A stretch of DNA of 64,000 nt from Nocardioides sp. HDW12B. Its GTDB lineage: Bacteria; Actinomycetota; Actinomycetes; Propionibacteriales; Nocardioidaceae. The stretch is from contig NZ_CP049867.1 of NCBI RefSeq assembly GCF_011299595.1, positions 2,170,001-2,234,000 of the forward strand, written 5' to 3'. The notes beneath the pieces are model-generated. The model worked only from the letters and a program-made list of their open reading frames with translations. It had not been told where the DNA came from and did not search any database. Positions within the stretch are counted from its first letter, which is position 1, and every line of letters begins with the position of its first letter. The translations under genes were made by a program, and so were the position numbers. This document shows positions 5,913 to 16,359 of this stretch, piece by piece.

Positions 5913-8045
5913 GTGTCCGAGGACCCCTCCGGCCCGCCGAGCACCGGTCCCTCCGGCCGGGGCACCATCGATGTCCGCCGGCACCTGAGCGCACGCCTGC
6001 GCCACGGTCGTGCCCTGCAGTACGTCGTCGTCGCCCTCGTCGTGGCCTACACGATCTGGACGGTCCCCGGGGTGCGACCCGCTCCCGGGTTCGAGCCGTG
6101 GTTCGACGGCCTCCTGCAGGGGTCGTCGTACACGCTCATCGCGGCACTCGCCGTGCTCTGGGTCCTTCGCCCCCCGAGCAGCATCCCGGCCGCGAGCAGC
6201 ATCGCCGTCGCGCTCGTGCTGCGTGCGCTCGGGTTCGCCCTCACGCTGTCCTTCGTGAGCCTCGGCGACCCTCTCCCCTTCCCGTCGGTCGCCGACCTGG
6301 CCTGGGTGGGCTCGAGCCTGCTGCTCATCCTCGCCGTGGTCCTCCGGGTGCGGGACCTCGCCCCACGACTCCCCATGCTCGTCGTCCTCGACGCGCTGGG
6401 GGCCTCGCTGCTCCTCCTCGGTGCGGTGATCCTGCTCCTCCGCGGGCCCGTCCGCACGCTCACCGAGCAGCCGGGGGTCGCCGCCGACTCGGTGGCGTTC
6501 AACCTCGTCTACCCCGTGGTCGACCTGGCGTTGCTGATGGCCGTCGCGAGCCTCGTCGCGGCCGGTCGTCACCGGCTCACCGGCTCCGACTGGCTCGCCA
6601 TCGCGGGCATCGTCGGCTACGTCGTCGTCGACGTCGCCTACTTCGTCCTGCTCGCCGCGGGGCAGTGGCGACCGGGCAACCTCCTGGTGGCCGTCTCGGT
6701 CGTGTCCACCCTCGTGCTCGCCCTCGCCGTGGCCGCCGCCCCCGGACGCCGTCGCGACCCCGGTCGGCTCATCGGTGAGCTGCCCCCTCCCACGCCCGCC
6801 CCGGGGGTCGCCGTCCCCGCCACGATGGTGGGGCTGGCCGTCGTGGGCCTGAGCCTCGTCAGCGTGACCCACTCGGCCGGCGAGACCCACTCGACCGCCG
6901 CGACCCTCGCCTTCGTCGCGGCGGCGGCCGTGGCCGTCACCCGAGGCATCCGGACCGTCGGCAACGACCGCGTGGCCGCGAGATCGGTCCTGGGGATCGC
7001 CACCACCGACCTGCGTCGCTTCCAGGCGCTGGTCGAGGCCTCCACCGACCTGATCGGCATGTCCGACTCCGAGGGCAACATCGTCTACCTGAACCCCAAC
7101 GGACGCCGGTTGCTGGGCATGGAGGACGACCGGGACGTCCAGACGCTCACGGTGGCGACGGTGGCACCGGGCGTCGGGGAGGCCGGGTTCGCCAAGCGCT
7201 GGCCCGTGCTGCTGCAGACCGGGTTCTGGGAGGGCCAGTCCGAGCTCGTCCCGGTGGACGGCTCACCACCGATCCCGGTGGCGATCTCCACCTTCGTGAT
7301 GCGCGACCCCGACACCGGCGAGCCCTTCGGACTGGCCACCATCCAGCGCGACATCCGCGAGATGCGGCGCCAGGAGGCCGCCCTGCGGGACATCGCCGAC
7401 CAGCGCGCCCGGCTCCTCAACCGCCTGGTGCAGGCGCAGGAGGCCGAGCGGGCCCAGATCGCCGCCGACGTCCACGACGACTCGGTGCAGGCGCTGGCCG
7501 TCGTCGACCTGCGGATGGGCGTGCTCCGTCGCCGGGCCGCCCGGTCGGCTCCCGAGCTCGTCGAGACCGTCGACGACGTGCAGAAGGCCGTGTCCGCCGC
7601 GACCGACCGGCTCCGGCACCTGCTCTTCGACCTGGAGTCACCCGCCGAGGAGCTCGGCCTGCGCGCCGCGCTCGCCTCCGCCGCCGAGGTCGTCTTCACC
7701 GACACCGACGTCGACTGGCAGGTGCTCGGTGTCGACGACCTGCAGCTCGGTGACGCGGAGCGCATCACCGCCTACCGGGTGGCCCGCGAAGCGATGGTCA
7801 ACGCCCGCAAGCACGCCGACCCCGAGCACGTGACCGTCGCCCTCGAGCGCGAGGTCGGTGCCCTCGTGGTCACCGTGAGCGACGACGGCCGGGGCTTCGT
7901 CGCAGGAAGCACGGACGACCGCCGTGGGCACCTCGGCCTCGCCGCGATGCACGACCGGGCCTCGGTGGCCGGCGGAGAGCTCAGCATCACGACGCCGGAG
8001 ACCGGCGGGACGGTCGTGCGGCTCTCCCTCCCCGTCCCGGGGTGA
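5913..8045 (+). CDS. Membrane sensor histidine kinase with PAS domain (NarL-pathway type)
   Basis: The 710-residue protein begins with a long membrane region (about residues 28-350, roughly ten hydrophobic segments). A PAS domain follows (about 355-470; TDLIGMSDSEGNIVYLNPNG and later FGLATIQRDIREMRRQ). A HisKA_3 dimerisation domain comes next, with phospho-acceptor His521 in AADVHDDSVQAL. A HATPase domain ends the protein, with N-box REAMVNARKHA, DDGRGF and GHLGLAAMHDRA motifs. It should autophosphorylate and pass phosphate to a LuxR-type regulator. No regulator gene is adjacent, so it is an orphan unless it pairs with the degenerate LuxR protein at 4.3 kb. The GTG start follows GAGGGGG. Confidence 0.9.
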   Translation: MSEDPSGPPSTGPSGRGTIDVRRHLSARLRHGRALQYVVVALVVAYTIWTVPGVRPAPGFEPWFDGLLQGSSYTLIAALAVLWVLRPPSSIPAASSIAVALVLRALGFALTLSFVSLGDPLPFPSVADLAWVGSSLLLILAVVLRVRDLAPRLPMLVVLDALGASLLLLGAVILLLRGPVRTLTEQPGVAADSVAFNLVYPVVDLALLMAVASLVAAGRHRLTGSDWLAIAGIVGYVVVDVAYFVLLAAGQWRPGNLLVAVSVVSTLVLALAVAAAPGRRRDPGRLIGELPPPTPAPGVAVPATMVGLAVVGLSLVSVTHSAGETHSTAATLAFVAAAAVAVTRGIRTVGNDRVAARSVLGIATTDLRRFQALVEASTDLIGMSDSEGNIVYLNPNGRRLLGMEDDRDVQTLTVATVAPGVGEAGFAKRWPVLLQTGFWEGQSELVPVDGSPPIPVAISTFVMRDPDTGEPFGLATIQRDIREMRRQEAALRDIADQRARLLNRLVQAQEAERAQIAADVHDDSVQALAVVDLRMGVLRRRAARSAPELVETVDDVQKAVSAATDRLRHLLFDLESPAEELGLRAALASAAEVVFTDTDVDWQVLGVDDLQLGDAERITAYRVAREAMVNARKHADPEHVTVALEREVGALVVTVSDDGRGFVAGSTDDRRGHLGLAAMHDRASVAGGELSITTPETGGTVVRLSLPVPG

Positions 8046-8046
8046 G

Positions 8047-8211
8047 TCAGCCCTGCTGGCGGCTGTCACCGCCGTCGGAGTCGCCGTCCATCTCCTCGGC
8101 CTCGACCCGGCCCGCGTCCGGGCTGTTGCCGGGGTAGTCGTCCATCCCGTCGGGGCCGTCCGGAGAGGCGGCGGGCGAGGGGGACGAGGAGTCGGGCGGG
8201 TTGCTGGTCAT
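8047..8211 (-). CDS. Small acidic, disordered protein of unknown function
   Basis: A 54-residue frame starts at ATG (8211) and is very rich in Asp, Ser, Pro and Gly, with a central GMDDYPGNSPDAG and EEMDGDSDGGD. It has no hydrophobic segment. The codon pattern (G/C at third positions) and its snug fit between the kinase stop and the glycosylase gene favour a real gene, but the ribosome site is poor. I do not recognise it. Confidence 0.4.
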   Translation of the reverse strand: MTSNPPDSSSPSPAASPDGPDGMDDYPGNSPDAGRVEAEEMDGDSDGGDSRQQG

Positions 8212-8257
8212 GGGCAAGACCTACCCGCGCGGCCGAGGCCGCACACGCCGGGGGGCC

Positions 8258-8767
8258 TCAGCGACCGACGAGGGCGGCGAGGTCCGTCCACCACGACAAC
8301 CGGTCGACCCGGCCGTCGTAGTCGCGGCGCCGGTTGGCCCCCGACGTCCCGGGCAGCACGAAGACCTGCGCCCCGCCGACGTACCAGTCGGCCGGGCCGA
8401 GCCCCACGCGCCGGAAACGGCGGGCCTCCTCCCCCAGCACGCCGGCCGCCTCCTGCGCGGTCGTCTTGCTGGTGAAGGCCAGCCACTCGGGCTGCCAGCG
8501 CTCCACCTTCGCGACCAGGTCGTCGATGTCCACGTCGAAGCGCTCCCGACCACCGACGAGGTCGGTGAGGCAGAAGCCGTGCTCGGCCGCGAGCCGGTCG
8601 TCCTCGGGCCGCAGGCGCCCCGGCGTCAGACCGCTCAGGTCGAGCATCTCCCAGAAGTTGTTGCCCGGGGACTCGTAGTAGTGCTCGCGCGGACGCGTGC
8701 CTGCCCCGGCCCGGCCGCAGAACACCACGACCGGGTCCGGCGCGACGACGTCGGGGAGTACCTCCAC
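8258..8767 (-). CDS. Mug/TDG-type DNA glycosylase with altered motif 1
   Basis: The 169-residue protein has the layout of G:U/T mismatch-specific DNA glycosylases: an N-terminal strand VVVFCGRAGAG, then SPGNNFWEMLDLSGLTPGRL, a central GFCLTDLVGG and a C-terminal VLPGTSGANRR loop that would insert into DNA. In the Mug family motif 1 is GINPG, and its Asn activates water for base excision. Here the aligned positions read GRAGA, so that Asn is absent. Base excision may be weaker or target a different lesion. The second loop matches the family well. The gene starts 26 nt from the divergent DinB gene; a small palindrome (CAGCCTG-T-CAGGCTG, 8774-8788) lies in that gap. Confidence 0.75.
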   Translation of the reverse strand: MEVLPDVVAPDPVVVFCGRAGAGTRPREHYYESPGNNFWEMLDLSGLTPGRLRPEDDRLAAEHGFCLTDLVGGRERFDVDIDDLVAKVERWQPEWLAFTSKTTAQEAAGVLGEEARRFRRVGLGPADWYVGGAQVFVLPGTSGANRRRDYDGRVDRLSWWTDLAALVGR

Positions 8768-8793
8768 GCGCCCCAGCCTGTCAGGCTGGTGCC

Positions 8794-9321
8794 ATGAACG
8801 CGTCCCAGGCCCTGCTCATCGACCTGTTCGGCCGCGTGCAGGAGCACGTCCACGACGTCCTCGACGGCGCCGACGAGGAGCTGCTGCTCGCCCGCCCGGC
8901 GCCGGGCACCAACCACGTCGCCTGGCTGGTGTGGCACCTCACCCGCGTCGAGGACGACCACCTCGCCGGGCTCCAGGACGACGTCGACCAGGTGTGGACC
9001 GAGGGCTGGGCCGACGGCTTCGCCCTGCCCTTCGACCTCGCCGACATCGGCTACGGCCACGACGAGGCCGACGTCGCGGCCGTGCGTCCCAGCGCCGAGC
9101 TGCTGCGCGGCTACCACGACGCCGTGCACGACCGCGCCGTCTGGATCGTGCGCGGCCTCGAGGACGAGGACTTCGACCGGGTGGTCGACGAGGGCTGGGA
9201 CCCGCCGGTGACGCTCGCCGTGCGCCTGGTCAGCGTCATCGACGACTGCATCCAGCACTGCGGCCAGGCCGCCTACGTGCGCGGCCTGCTCCGCCGGCAG
9301 TCCGAGGCGCGTCAGGCGTAG
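8794..9321 (+). CDS. DinB-family (DUF664-type) protein, possible thiol transferase
   Basis: The 175-residue protein is a four-helix DinB-like fold. Its metal-site histidines are visible: His48 in LVWHLTRVEDDHL and His155 in DDCIQHCGQAAYVRG, with His56 nearby. Actinobacterial members of this superfamily include mycothiol-dependent enzymes, and most are uncharacterised. A role in thiol chemistry or detoxification is therefore an inference from the family. The gene ends 10 bases inside the convergent end of the inositol operon. A weak -10 (CAGGCT) stands 6 nt before the ATG and no ribosome site is seen, so it may be leaderless. Confidence 0.75.
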   Translation: MNASQALLIDLFGRVQEHVHDVLDGADEELLLARPAPGTNHVAWLVWHLTRVEDDHLAGLQDDVDQVWTEGWADGFALPFDLADIGYGHDEADVAAVRPSAELLRGYHDAVHDRAVWIVRGLEDEDFDRVVDEGWDPPVTLAVRLVSVIDDCIQHCGQAAYVRGLLRRQSEARQA

Positions 9322-10343
9322 AGGCCGGGGCGCTCCTCCTGCGGCACCGCGACCCGGCCCGCGCCGTGCAGCGAGTCGACGGCCGCGAAGGCGCCGAGGT
9401 TGGCCAGGTGGGCGTCCCACGCCGACGGCGCCGGCAGCTCGCCGGACCGCACGCCCTGCACCCACGAGGCCAGCTCGACCCGGTAGGCGTCGACGAAGCG
9501 GGTCACGAAGTCCGCTTTCACCTCGCGTCCGTCGAGGTTGGACGTCCGCCTCCCGATGCCGTACGGCGGCGTCAGCGAGACCGTGCCCTCGGTGCCGGTG
9601 ACCTCGGTGTGGATGTCGTAGCCGTAGCGGGCGTTGACCGACACCTCGACGGTCACCACCCGGCCGCCGGCCGTCTCGAGCACCGCCACCTGCACGTCCT
9701 GGAGCGTGCCCTCCGGCACCGTCGGCGCGAAGACCGTGACTGCGGTCAGCGGGTCGTCGAGCAGCCACGGCACCGAGTCGAACTCGTGGATCATGGAGTT
9801 GACCAGCACGCCCTCCGACGTCGCCGACGGGTGGGCGGAGGCGTTGCGGTGCAGGCAGTGCATGGCCCGCACCTCGCCGATGGAGCCGTCGTGGACGGCG
9901 GCGCGCAGCTCGAGGTAGGCGGGATCGAAGCGACGCATGAAGCCGACCTGGAGCAGGCGCCGACCCAGCGCCACCTCCGCCTCGACGACGCGGCGCGATC
10001 CCTCGGCCGAGGTCGCCAGCGGCTTCTCGCACAGCGTAGGCTTCCCCGCCGCCAGGCAGGCGAGCGCCAGGTCCTCGTGCAGCGGGTCGGGGGCCGCGAC
10101 GAGGACCGCGTCCACGTCGTCACCGCTGATCACCGACTCCGCGGAGTCGGCGGCCCGCGCCCCCACCCCCGCGGCGACCTCGGCGCACCGGTCGGCATCG
10201 GCGTCGTACACCGCCGTCACCGCCGCCCCAGGGACCCAGCGCGCCAGGGTCTCGACGTGCGCGGCGCCCATGGCACCGGCGCCGACGACGCCGATCCGCA
10301 CCAGGCCGGTCCCCCCGCTCGGGCCGGTCGCAGTCGTGCTCAC
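9312..10343 (-). CDS. iolG: Inositol 2-dehydrogenase (Gfo/Idh/MocA family)
   Basis: This is the last gene of the inositol operon (343 residues). The Rossmann motif GVVGAGAMG lies at about residues 18-26, the catalytic Lys in LCEKPLATS, and the substrate-side motif VNSMIHEFDSVPWLLDD later in the protein. The enzyme oxidises myo-inositol to 2-keto-myo-inositol (scyllo-inosose) with NAD+ in the cytoplasm. The GTG start overlaps the upstream stop as GTGA, so translation is coupled. A second Gfo/Idh/MocA gene precedes it; this one looks closer to IolG, but either could take the main role, and the other may handle scyllo- or chiro-inositol. Confidence 0.8.
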   Translation of the reverse strand: MSTTATGPSGGTGLVRIGVVGAGAMGAAHVETLARWVPGAAVTAVYDADADRCAEVAAGVGARAADSAESVISGDDVDAVLVAAPDPLHEDLALACLAAGKPTLCEKPLATSAEGSRRVVEAEVALGRRLLQVGFMRRFDPAYLELRAAVHDGSIGEVRAMHCLHRNASAHPSATSEGVLVNSMIHEFDSVPWLLDDPLTAVTVFAPTVPEGTLQDVQVAVLETAGGRVVTVEVSVNARYGYDIHTEVTGTEGTVSLTPPYGIGRRTSNLDGREVKADFVTRFVDAYRVELASWVQGVRSGELPAPSAWDAHLANLGAFAAVDSLHGAGRVAVPQEERPGLYA

Positions 10344-11506
10344 AGGCTCACCCACCGCTTCTCCTCGTAGGACGTCACCATGGCGTCGACGAGGCCGGCG
10401 GTGACGACCGCGTCCTCGATCGTGGCACCGAGCGGGACCCCGGTGCTGATGCTCTCGGCCAGCCGCCGGGCCTCGACGACCTTGAGGTCGTCGTAGCCCA
10501 TCGCCACGCCCGACCCCGGCTGGAACGCCGCCATCTCGCCGTCCCCGGGTCGCACGAGCAGCGTCTGCCACGCGGCGTCCTGGAAGTCCTGGTCCAGGCA
10601 CACGCGCAGCTCGCCCATGCGCCGGAAGTCCCACGACAGCGCGCCGTGGGTCCCGCGGACCTCGATGCCGTAGGCGCACTGCTCCCCCACCGCCACCCGG
10701 GAAGCCGTCAGGTAGCCCGTGGCGCCCTCGGCGAAGCGCAGCAGCGCGGAGGCCTGGTCCTCGTTGCCGACCGGCCCGCGCGGTCCCTCGCCGCCGCGGG
10801 CGAAGTGCGAGACCGCACCGGTGACGACCGGCCGCTCGCGGATGAACGTGGCCTGGTCGGCGACCAGCTCGCTGATGGCACCCACGCGCTCTCCCCCGAC
10901 GTACGTCGCGAGGTCGAAGCCGTGGGAGGCGAGGTCGCCGAGGACGCCCGTGCCGGCGTAGGCCGGGTCGAAGCGCCACGAGAGCCCGCCGTCCGGGTGG
11001 GCGGAGTAGTCGGCCAGCAGCCGCACCTCCACGCTCTCCACCCTCCCGAGCCGGCCGTCGGCGACGAGCTGCCGCGCGCGCTCGACCGCCGGGGCGTTGC
11101 GGTAGTTGAACCCCACCGCGGAGCGCACGCCCGCCTTGCTCAGCGCGGCGGCGATCGCGCTCGTGTCGTCGGCCGAGCGACCAGCGGGCTTCTCGATCCA
11201 CAGGTGGCGCCCCGACTCCGCGACCGCCACCCCGATCTCGCGGTGCACGAAGTTCGGGCCGCAGACGCTGACGACGTCGACGTCCTCGCGGGCCAGCAGG
11301 TCGCGCCACTCCGCGTGCGCGTCCGCGAAGCCGTACGCCGACAGCGCCTCGGTCCGGCGGCGCTCGTCGGGGTCGGCGACCGCCACGAGGTGCGGGCGCA
11401 CGGGGCTGTCGGGGTAGTGCTGGAGCAGCCGGGCCCAGGCGCGCGCGTGCACCTGACCCATCCAGCCGAACCCCACCACCGCGACGCCGAGGTCGCGGGT
11501 CGTCAT
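10340..11506 (-). CDS. Gfo/Idh/MocA-family oxidoreductase, probable second inositol dehydrogenase
   Basis: The 388-residue protein has [15 protein letters not shown] (NAD-binding), [10 protein letters not shown] with the catalytic Lys, and a [17 protein letters not shown] motif typical of the family. It is longer than the neighbouring IolG. It overlaps both neighbours by ATGA/GTGA. In inositol operons of actinobacteria such paralogues commonly act on other inositol isomers or on inosose reduction; the exact substrate is inferred from context only. Confidence 0.75.
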   Translation of the reverse strand: MTTRDLGVAVVGFGWMGQVHARAWARLLQHYPDSPVRPHLVAVADPDERRRTEALSAYGFADAHAEWRDLLAREDVDVVSVCGPNFVHREIGVAVAESGRHLWIEKPAGRSADDTSAIAAALSKAGVRSAVGFNYRNAPAVERARQLVADGRLGRVESVEVRLLADYSAHPDGGLSWRFDPAYAGTGVLGDLASHGFDLATYVGGERVGAISELVADQATFIRERPVVTGAVSHFARGGEGPRGPVGNEDQASALLRFAEGATGYLTASRVAVGEQCAYGIEVRGTHGALSWDFRRMGELRVCLDQDFQDAAWQTLLVRPGDGEMAAFQPGSGVAMGYDDLKVVEARRLAESISTGVPLGATIEDAVVTAGLVDAMVTSYEEKRWVSL

Positions 11507-12492
11507 CGCGTGGTGTCCTCGCTCCCGGTGCTCGTGGCGGTGCCACCGGCCGCGGCCGCCTGCGCCGCTGCGCTGGGGCGGCCCGGGTCGGTGTTGAGGG
11601 TCTCCGCCACCTCCGCCTGCATCGTCTTCGCGACCTCGGAGTCCGGCATCTCGCGCGCCAGCTCGTGGCTCAGCGCCTCGAGCTCGGCGCCGCCGGCCAT
11701 CATCTGCACCAGGTCGTCGAGGGTCATCTCGGCCTTGGGGAAGTTGCCCATGCTGCGACCACGGCGCAGCAGCATGAAGCGGTCGCCGACCGGATAGGCG
11801 TGGTGCGGGTTGTGGGTGATGAAGATGACGCCGAGCCCGCGGTCGCGTGCCTTGGCGACGTACTTCAGCACCACGCCGGACTGGCGCACGCCGAGCGCCG
11901 CCGTGGGCTCGTCGAGGATGAGCACCCGGGCGCCGAAGTAGACCGCGCGGGCGATCGCGACGCACTGGCGCTCGCCGCCGGACAGCGTGCCGATCGGCTG
12001 GTCGACGTCGCGCAGGTCGATGCCCATGGCCGACAGCTCGGCCTTGGTCACCTTCTTCATCCCGGCGATGTCGAGGCGCTTGAGCGGGCCGATGCCCTTG
12101 GTCATCTCCGAGCCCAGGAAGAAGTTGCGCCACACCGGCATGAGCGGCACGACGGCGAGGTCCTGGTAGACGGTGGCGATGCCGAGGTTCAGGGCCTCGC
12201 GCGGCGACGAGAAGTGCCGCTCCTCGCCGTCGACGACGAGCGCGCCGTCGGTGTGGGTGTGCGCACCCGCCAGGATCTTGATGAAGGTCGACTTGCCGGC
12301 GCCGTTGTCGCCGAGCACGCAGGTGACCTCACCGGCGTTGACCGTGGTGGTGACGTCTCGCAGCGCGATGACCGAGCCGTAGGACTTCCCGATGTCGCGG
12401 ACCTCGATGAGCGTCGTGCCCTTCTCGGCCGCCGCCTTCGCGTCGCGCGGGCTCTCGGACGTGGTGCCGGTGTTGGTTTCCGGGGTGCTCAT
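11503..12492 (-). CDS. Sugar (inositol) ABC transporter ATP-binding protein
   Basis: The 329-residue protein holds one nucleotide-binding domain: Walker [10 protein letters not shown]-loop [11 protein letters not shown], signature LSGGERQ, Walker [12 protein letters not shown] and switch region FITHNPHH. RbsA/MglA-type transporters usually carry two such domains in one chain. This single-domain form presumably works as a homodimer on the inner face of the membrane. The N-terminal 25 residues and the C-terminal 45 (Ala/Gly/Thr-rich) look disordered. It energises inositol uptake with the permease encoded directly upstream. Confidence 0.85.
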   Translation of the reverse strand: MSTPETNTGTTSESPRDAKAAAEKGTTLIEVRDIGKSYGSVIALRDVTTTVNAGEVTCVLGDNGAGKSTFIKILAGAHTHTDGALVVDGEERHFSSPREALNLGIATVYQDLAVVPLMPVWRNFFLGSEMTKGIGPLKRLDIAGMKKVTKAELSAMGIDLRDVDQPIGTLSGGERQCVAIARAVYFGARVLILDEPTAALGVRQSGVVLKYVAKARDRGLGVIFITHNPHHAYPVGDRFMLLRRGRSMGNFPKAEMTLDDLVQMMAGGAELEALSHELAREMPDSEVAKTMQAEVAETLNTDPGRPSAAAQAAAAGGTATSTGSEDTTR

Positions 12493-13595
12493 CGCATGGA
12501 CTCCGCTCGTGTCTTGACCCAGTTGTTGACCAGCACCGCCCCGAGGAGCATCACGCCGAGGAAGGCGTAGAGCCAGTCGTTGTCCCAGCCGGCCTGGGGG
12601 ATGCCCTGCTGGACCATGCCGTAGATGAGCCCGCCGAAGGCGGCCCCGATGGCCGAGCCGTAGCCGCCGGTCAGCAGGCAGCCGCCGACCACGGCGCAGA
12701 TGATGAAGATGAACTCGTCGCCCACACCGGTGGTGCTCTGCACCGTGGTGGTCTTGAACAGCCCGAGCATGCCGACCAGCCACCCGGCGAAGGCGGTGGT
12801 CATGAAGAGGCCGACCTTGGCCTTGAAGACCGGGACACCGACCTGGCGGGCGCTGACCTGCGCGCCGCCGACGGCGAAGATCCAGTTGCCCGCGCGCGAG
12901 CGGAGCAGCACCCAGGTCGCCACCGCGGTCACCGCGACGAACCAGAAGGTGGCGGCGTAGAGCGTCAGCGTCGTCTTGACGTCGTTCTCCTCCAGCCACG
13001 GCACCCAGCCCATGTCGATGTTCACGAAGGAGCCGAAGATCTGCTTGCCGTCGAAGTAGCCGGCCGCGTCCTGCAGGCCGGTGACCGACACCTTGCCGAT
13101 GAGGATCTTGGTGACCGCCAGGTTCACGCCCTGGAGCACGAAGAAGGTGCCGAGCGTGACGATGAAGCTGGGCAGCTTGGTCCACATGACCAGCGACCCA
13201 TTCAGCGCGCCGATCGCGAGCGCGAGCACGAGCGAGATCAGGATCGACAACCAGACGTTGAGGTCGTACTCCGTCATCAGGATGCCGGTGGTCAGCCCGG
13301 TGGTGCCGATCATGGCTCCCGCGGACAGGTCGAACTCGCCGCCGATCATCAGCAGCGACACCGCCACGGCCATGATGCCGATGGTGGAGGCGTTGAAGAT
13401 CCACGTGCTGGCGCCGGCGGGCTCGAAGAACGAGTCGGTGCGGAGCGCGAAGAAGAGGAAGATCACGAGCGCGCCGGCCATGGCGCCGATCTCGGGTCGT
13501 CGCAGGACCTTGGTGAACCGGCCGGACGAGGAGATCCGTTCGTCGGTCTCGGTTGCGGGCGGGTCGGACCGCTCCGGTGCTGTGGTGGTGCTCAT
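12489..13595 (-). CDS. Sugar (inositol) ABC transporter permease
   Basis: The 368-residue protein is a BPD_transp_2-type permease with about nine to ten membrane segments. It has the family block [20 protein letters not shown] and the later [29 protein letters not shown]. It forms the membrane channel for the substrate delivered by the lipoprotein encoded upstream. The start has a good ribosome site (GAAGGAGA). A 179-nt gap rich in CAGCACC-like repeats lies between this gene and the binding protein gene. Confidence 0.88.
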   Translation of the reverse strand: MSTTTAPERSDPPATETDERISSSGRFTKVLRRPEIGAMAGALVIFLFFALRTDSFFEPAGASTWIFNASTIGIMAVAVSLLMIGGEFDLSAGAMIGTTGLTTGILMTEYDLNVWLSILISLVLALAIGALNGSLVMWTKLPSFIVTLGTFFVLQGVNLAVTKILIGKVSVTGLQDAAGYFDGKQIFGSFVNIDMGWVPWLEENDVKTTLTLYAATFWFVAVTAVATWVLLRSRAGNWIFAVGGAQVSARQVGVPVFKAKVGLFMTTAFAGWLVGMLGLFKTTTVQSTTGVGDEFIFIICAVVGGCLLTGGYGSAIGAAFGGLIYGMVQQGIPQAGWDNDWLYAFLGVMLLGAVLVNNWVKTRAESMR

Positions 13596-13721
13596 GTGCG
13601 TCTCCTTCGCCGGTTGTCCCGGGCGGGACCGGTCTGCGGGCGGTGCTGGTGCTGGTGCGGTGTGCTGGGGGCTGCGGTGTACTGCGAGGTGCTGGTGTGC
13701 TGGGGGTGCTGCCGGCCGGGG

Positions 13722-13768
13722 CCGGGGCCGGGGCGCTCACGAGGGTGTCGCGGGCGGCCCGGCCCCGG
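13722..13768 (-). terminator. GC-rich hairpin between binding protein and permease genes
   Basis: Perfect 11-bp arms CCGGGGCCGGG (13722-13732) and CCCGGCCCCGG (13758-13768) enclose 25 nt. It lies directly after the binding-protein stop, inside the operon. There is no U tract, so it probably causes partial termination or protects the 3' end of the upstream mRNA, favouring high binding-protein levels. Confidence 0.6.
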
Positions 13769-13774
13769 CGCGGG

Positions 13775-14785
13775 TCAGCGGGTGCCGCCCTCGGCGAACT
13801 CGAGGACCTCGGCGGCGTTCTCCTGCGTGATGACGGCGGGACCCGAGTTGATGGGCTGGCCACCACCCACGTCGTTGCCGTTGATCAGCTTGAGGTAGAC
13901 GCCGGTGACGCCGAGGTAGCCCTGGACGTAGGGCTGCTGGTCGATGGCGAACAGCAGGCTGCCGTCCTCGACCAGCCCGGCCACGTCGGCGTTGAGGTCG
14001 AAGGTGCCGACCTGCACGTCGCGACCCGAGGTCTCGACCGCGGCGACCGCACGGCCGGCCATGTCGCCACCGAGGGCGAGGATGCCGTCGACGGAGTCGT
14101 CGGCGCTCAGGGCCGACTCGATCGTGGCCTGGGAACCGGCGAGGTCGGTGTTGTCGGTCTGCAGGTTCGTCATGTCGCCACCGAAGGTCGAGGCCGCGGC
14201 GCGGCACCGCTCCTCGAGGGCGATGTTGCCGGGCTCCTGGATGACGCAGATGGCGTTGGTGACGCCGGCCTCCGTCAGCTGCTCCCCGGCGGTCTCACCG
14301 GCGATGGTCTCGGACTGGCCGACGTGGGTGATGGCCCCGAAGTCCTGCCAGTCGTCGATGCCGGAGTTGATCGTGATGACCGGGACGCCCGCCTCGACGG
14401 CGTCGCGGATGGCGGTCTCCAGGCCGTCGGGGTTGGCCATGGAGACCACGAGCCCGCCGGTGCCGTCGGCCACCGCGTTGTCGATCAGCGTGCTCTGCTC
14501 GCCCGGGTCGGGCGAGGAGTTGTAGCGGACGTCGATGCCGAGGTCCTCGCCGGCGCGGTCGCTGCCGGCCTTGACGACGTCCCAGAACGAGTCGCCGGGG
14601 GCGGCGTGGGTGACGACGTCGATGCGCACGTCCTCGGCGGACGTGCTGCCGCCACCACCGCTGCTGCTCTCGCTGTCGCCGCCGCTGCTCTCGCCGCCGC
14701 TGCTGCCCTCCTCGCCGGTGCTGCAGCCCGCGAGCACGAGCGCGCTCGCCGCGATGCCCACGGAGAGAATCCGTCGGATCTTCAT
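13775..14785 (-). CDS. Periplasmic-type sugar (inositol)-binding lipoprotein
   Basis: The 336-residue protein has a lipoprotein signal (SALVLAGC, lipid on Cys21), a Ser/Gly linker of about 25 residues, then a RbsB-like type I binding domain. The motifs [44 protein letters not shown] and [14 protein letters not shown] fit this class. It is tethered outside the membrane and hands substrate to the permease. AAGGAGG before the ATG gives a strong start. Hairpins on both sides of this gene may set its expression apart from its neighbours. Confidence 0.88.
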   Translation of the reverse strand: MKIRRILSVGIAASALVLAGCSTGEEGSSGGESSGGDSESSSGGGGSTSAEDVRIDVVTHAAPGDSFWDVVKAGSDRAGEDLGIDVRYNSSPDPGEQSTLIDNAVADGTGGLVVSMANPDGLETAIRDAVEAGVPVITINSGIDDWQDFGAITHVGQSETIAGETAGEQLTEAGVTNAICVIQEPGNIALEERCRAAASTFGGDMTNLQTDNTDLAGSQATIESALSADDSVDGILALGGDMAGRAVAAVETSGRDVQVGTFDLNADVAGLVEDGSLLFAIDQQPYVQGYLGVTGVYLKLINGNDVGGGQPINSGPAVITQENAAEVLEFAEGGTR

Positions 14786-14821
14786 GGTGTTCCTCCTTGT
14801 CGACCGCGTGTCGCGGACTGT

Positions 14822-14843
14822 GACCGATGCTTGGTCATCGGTC
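14822..14843 (-). other. Intercistronic hairpin upstream of the binding protein gene
   Basis: GACCGAT (14822-14828) pairs with ATCGGTC (14837-14843) around an 8-nt loop. It lies in the 71-nt gap between the iolA stop and the binding-protein start, within the operon. It could be an RNA processing point or a weak terminator. Confidence 0.4.
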
Positions 14844-14856
14844 GATCGTGGTGCCC

Positions 14857-16355
<1,499 letters not shown>

Positions 16356-16359
<4 letters not shown>

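Noticed and set aside
10344-11546. Minus-strand frame extending iolG upstream
   Set aside because: Rossmann-fold similarity starts at the GTG at 10343; the upstream part is another reading frame of the second dehydrogenase gene.
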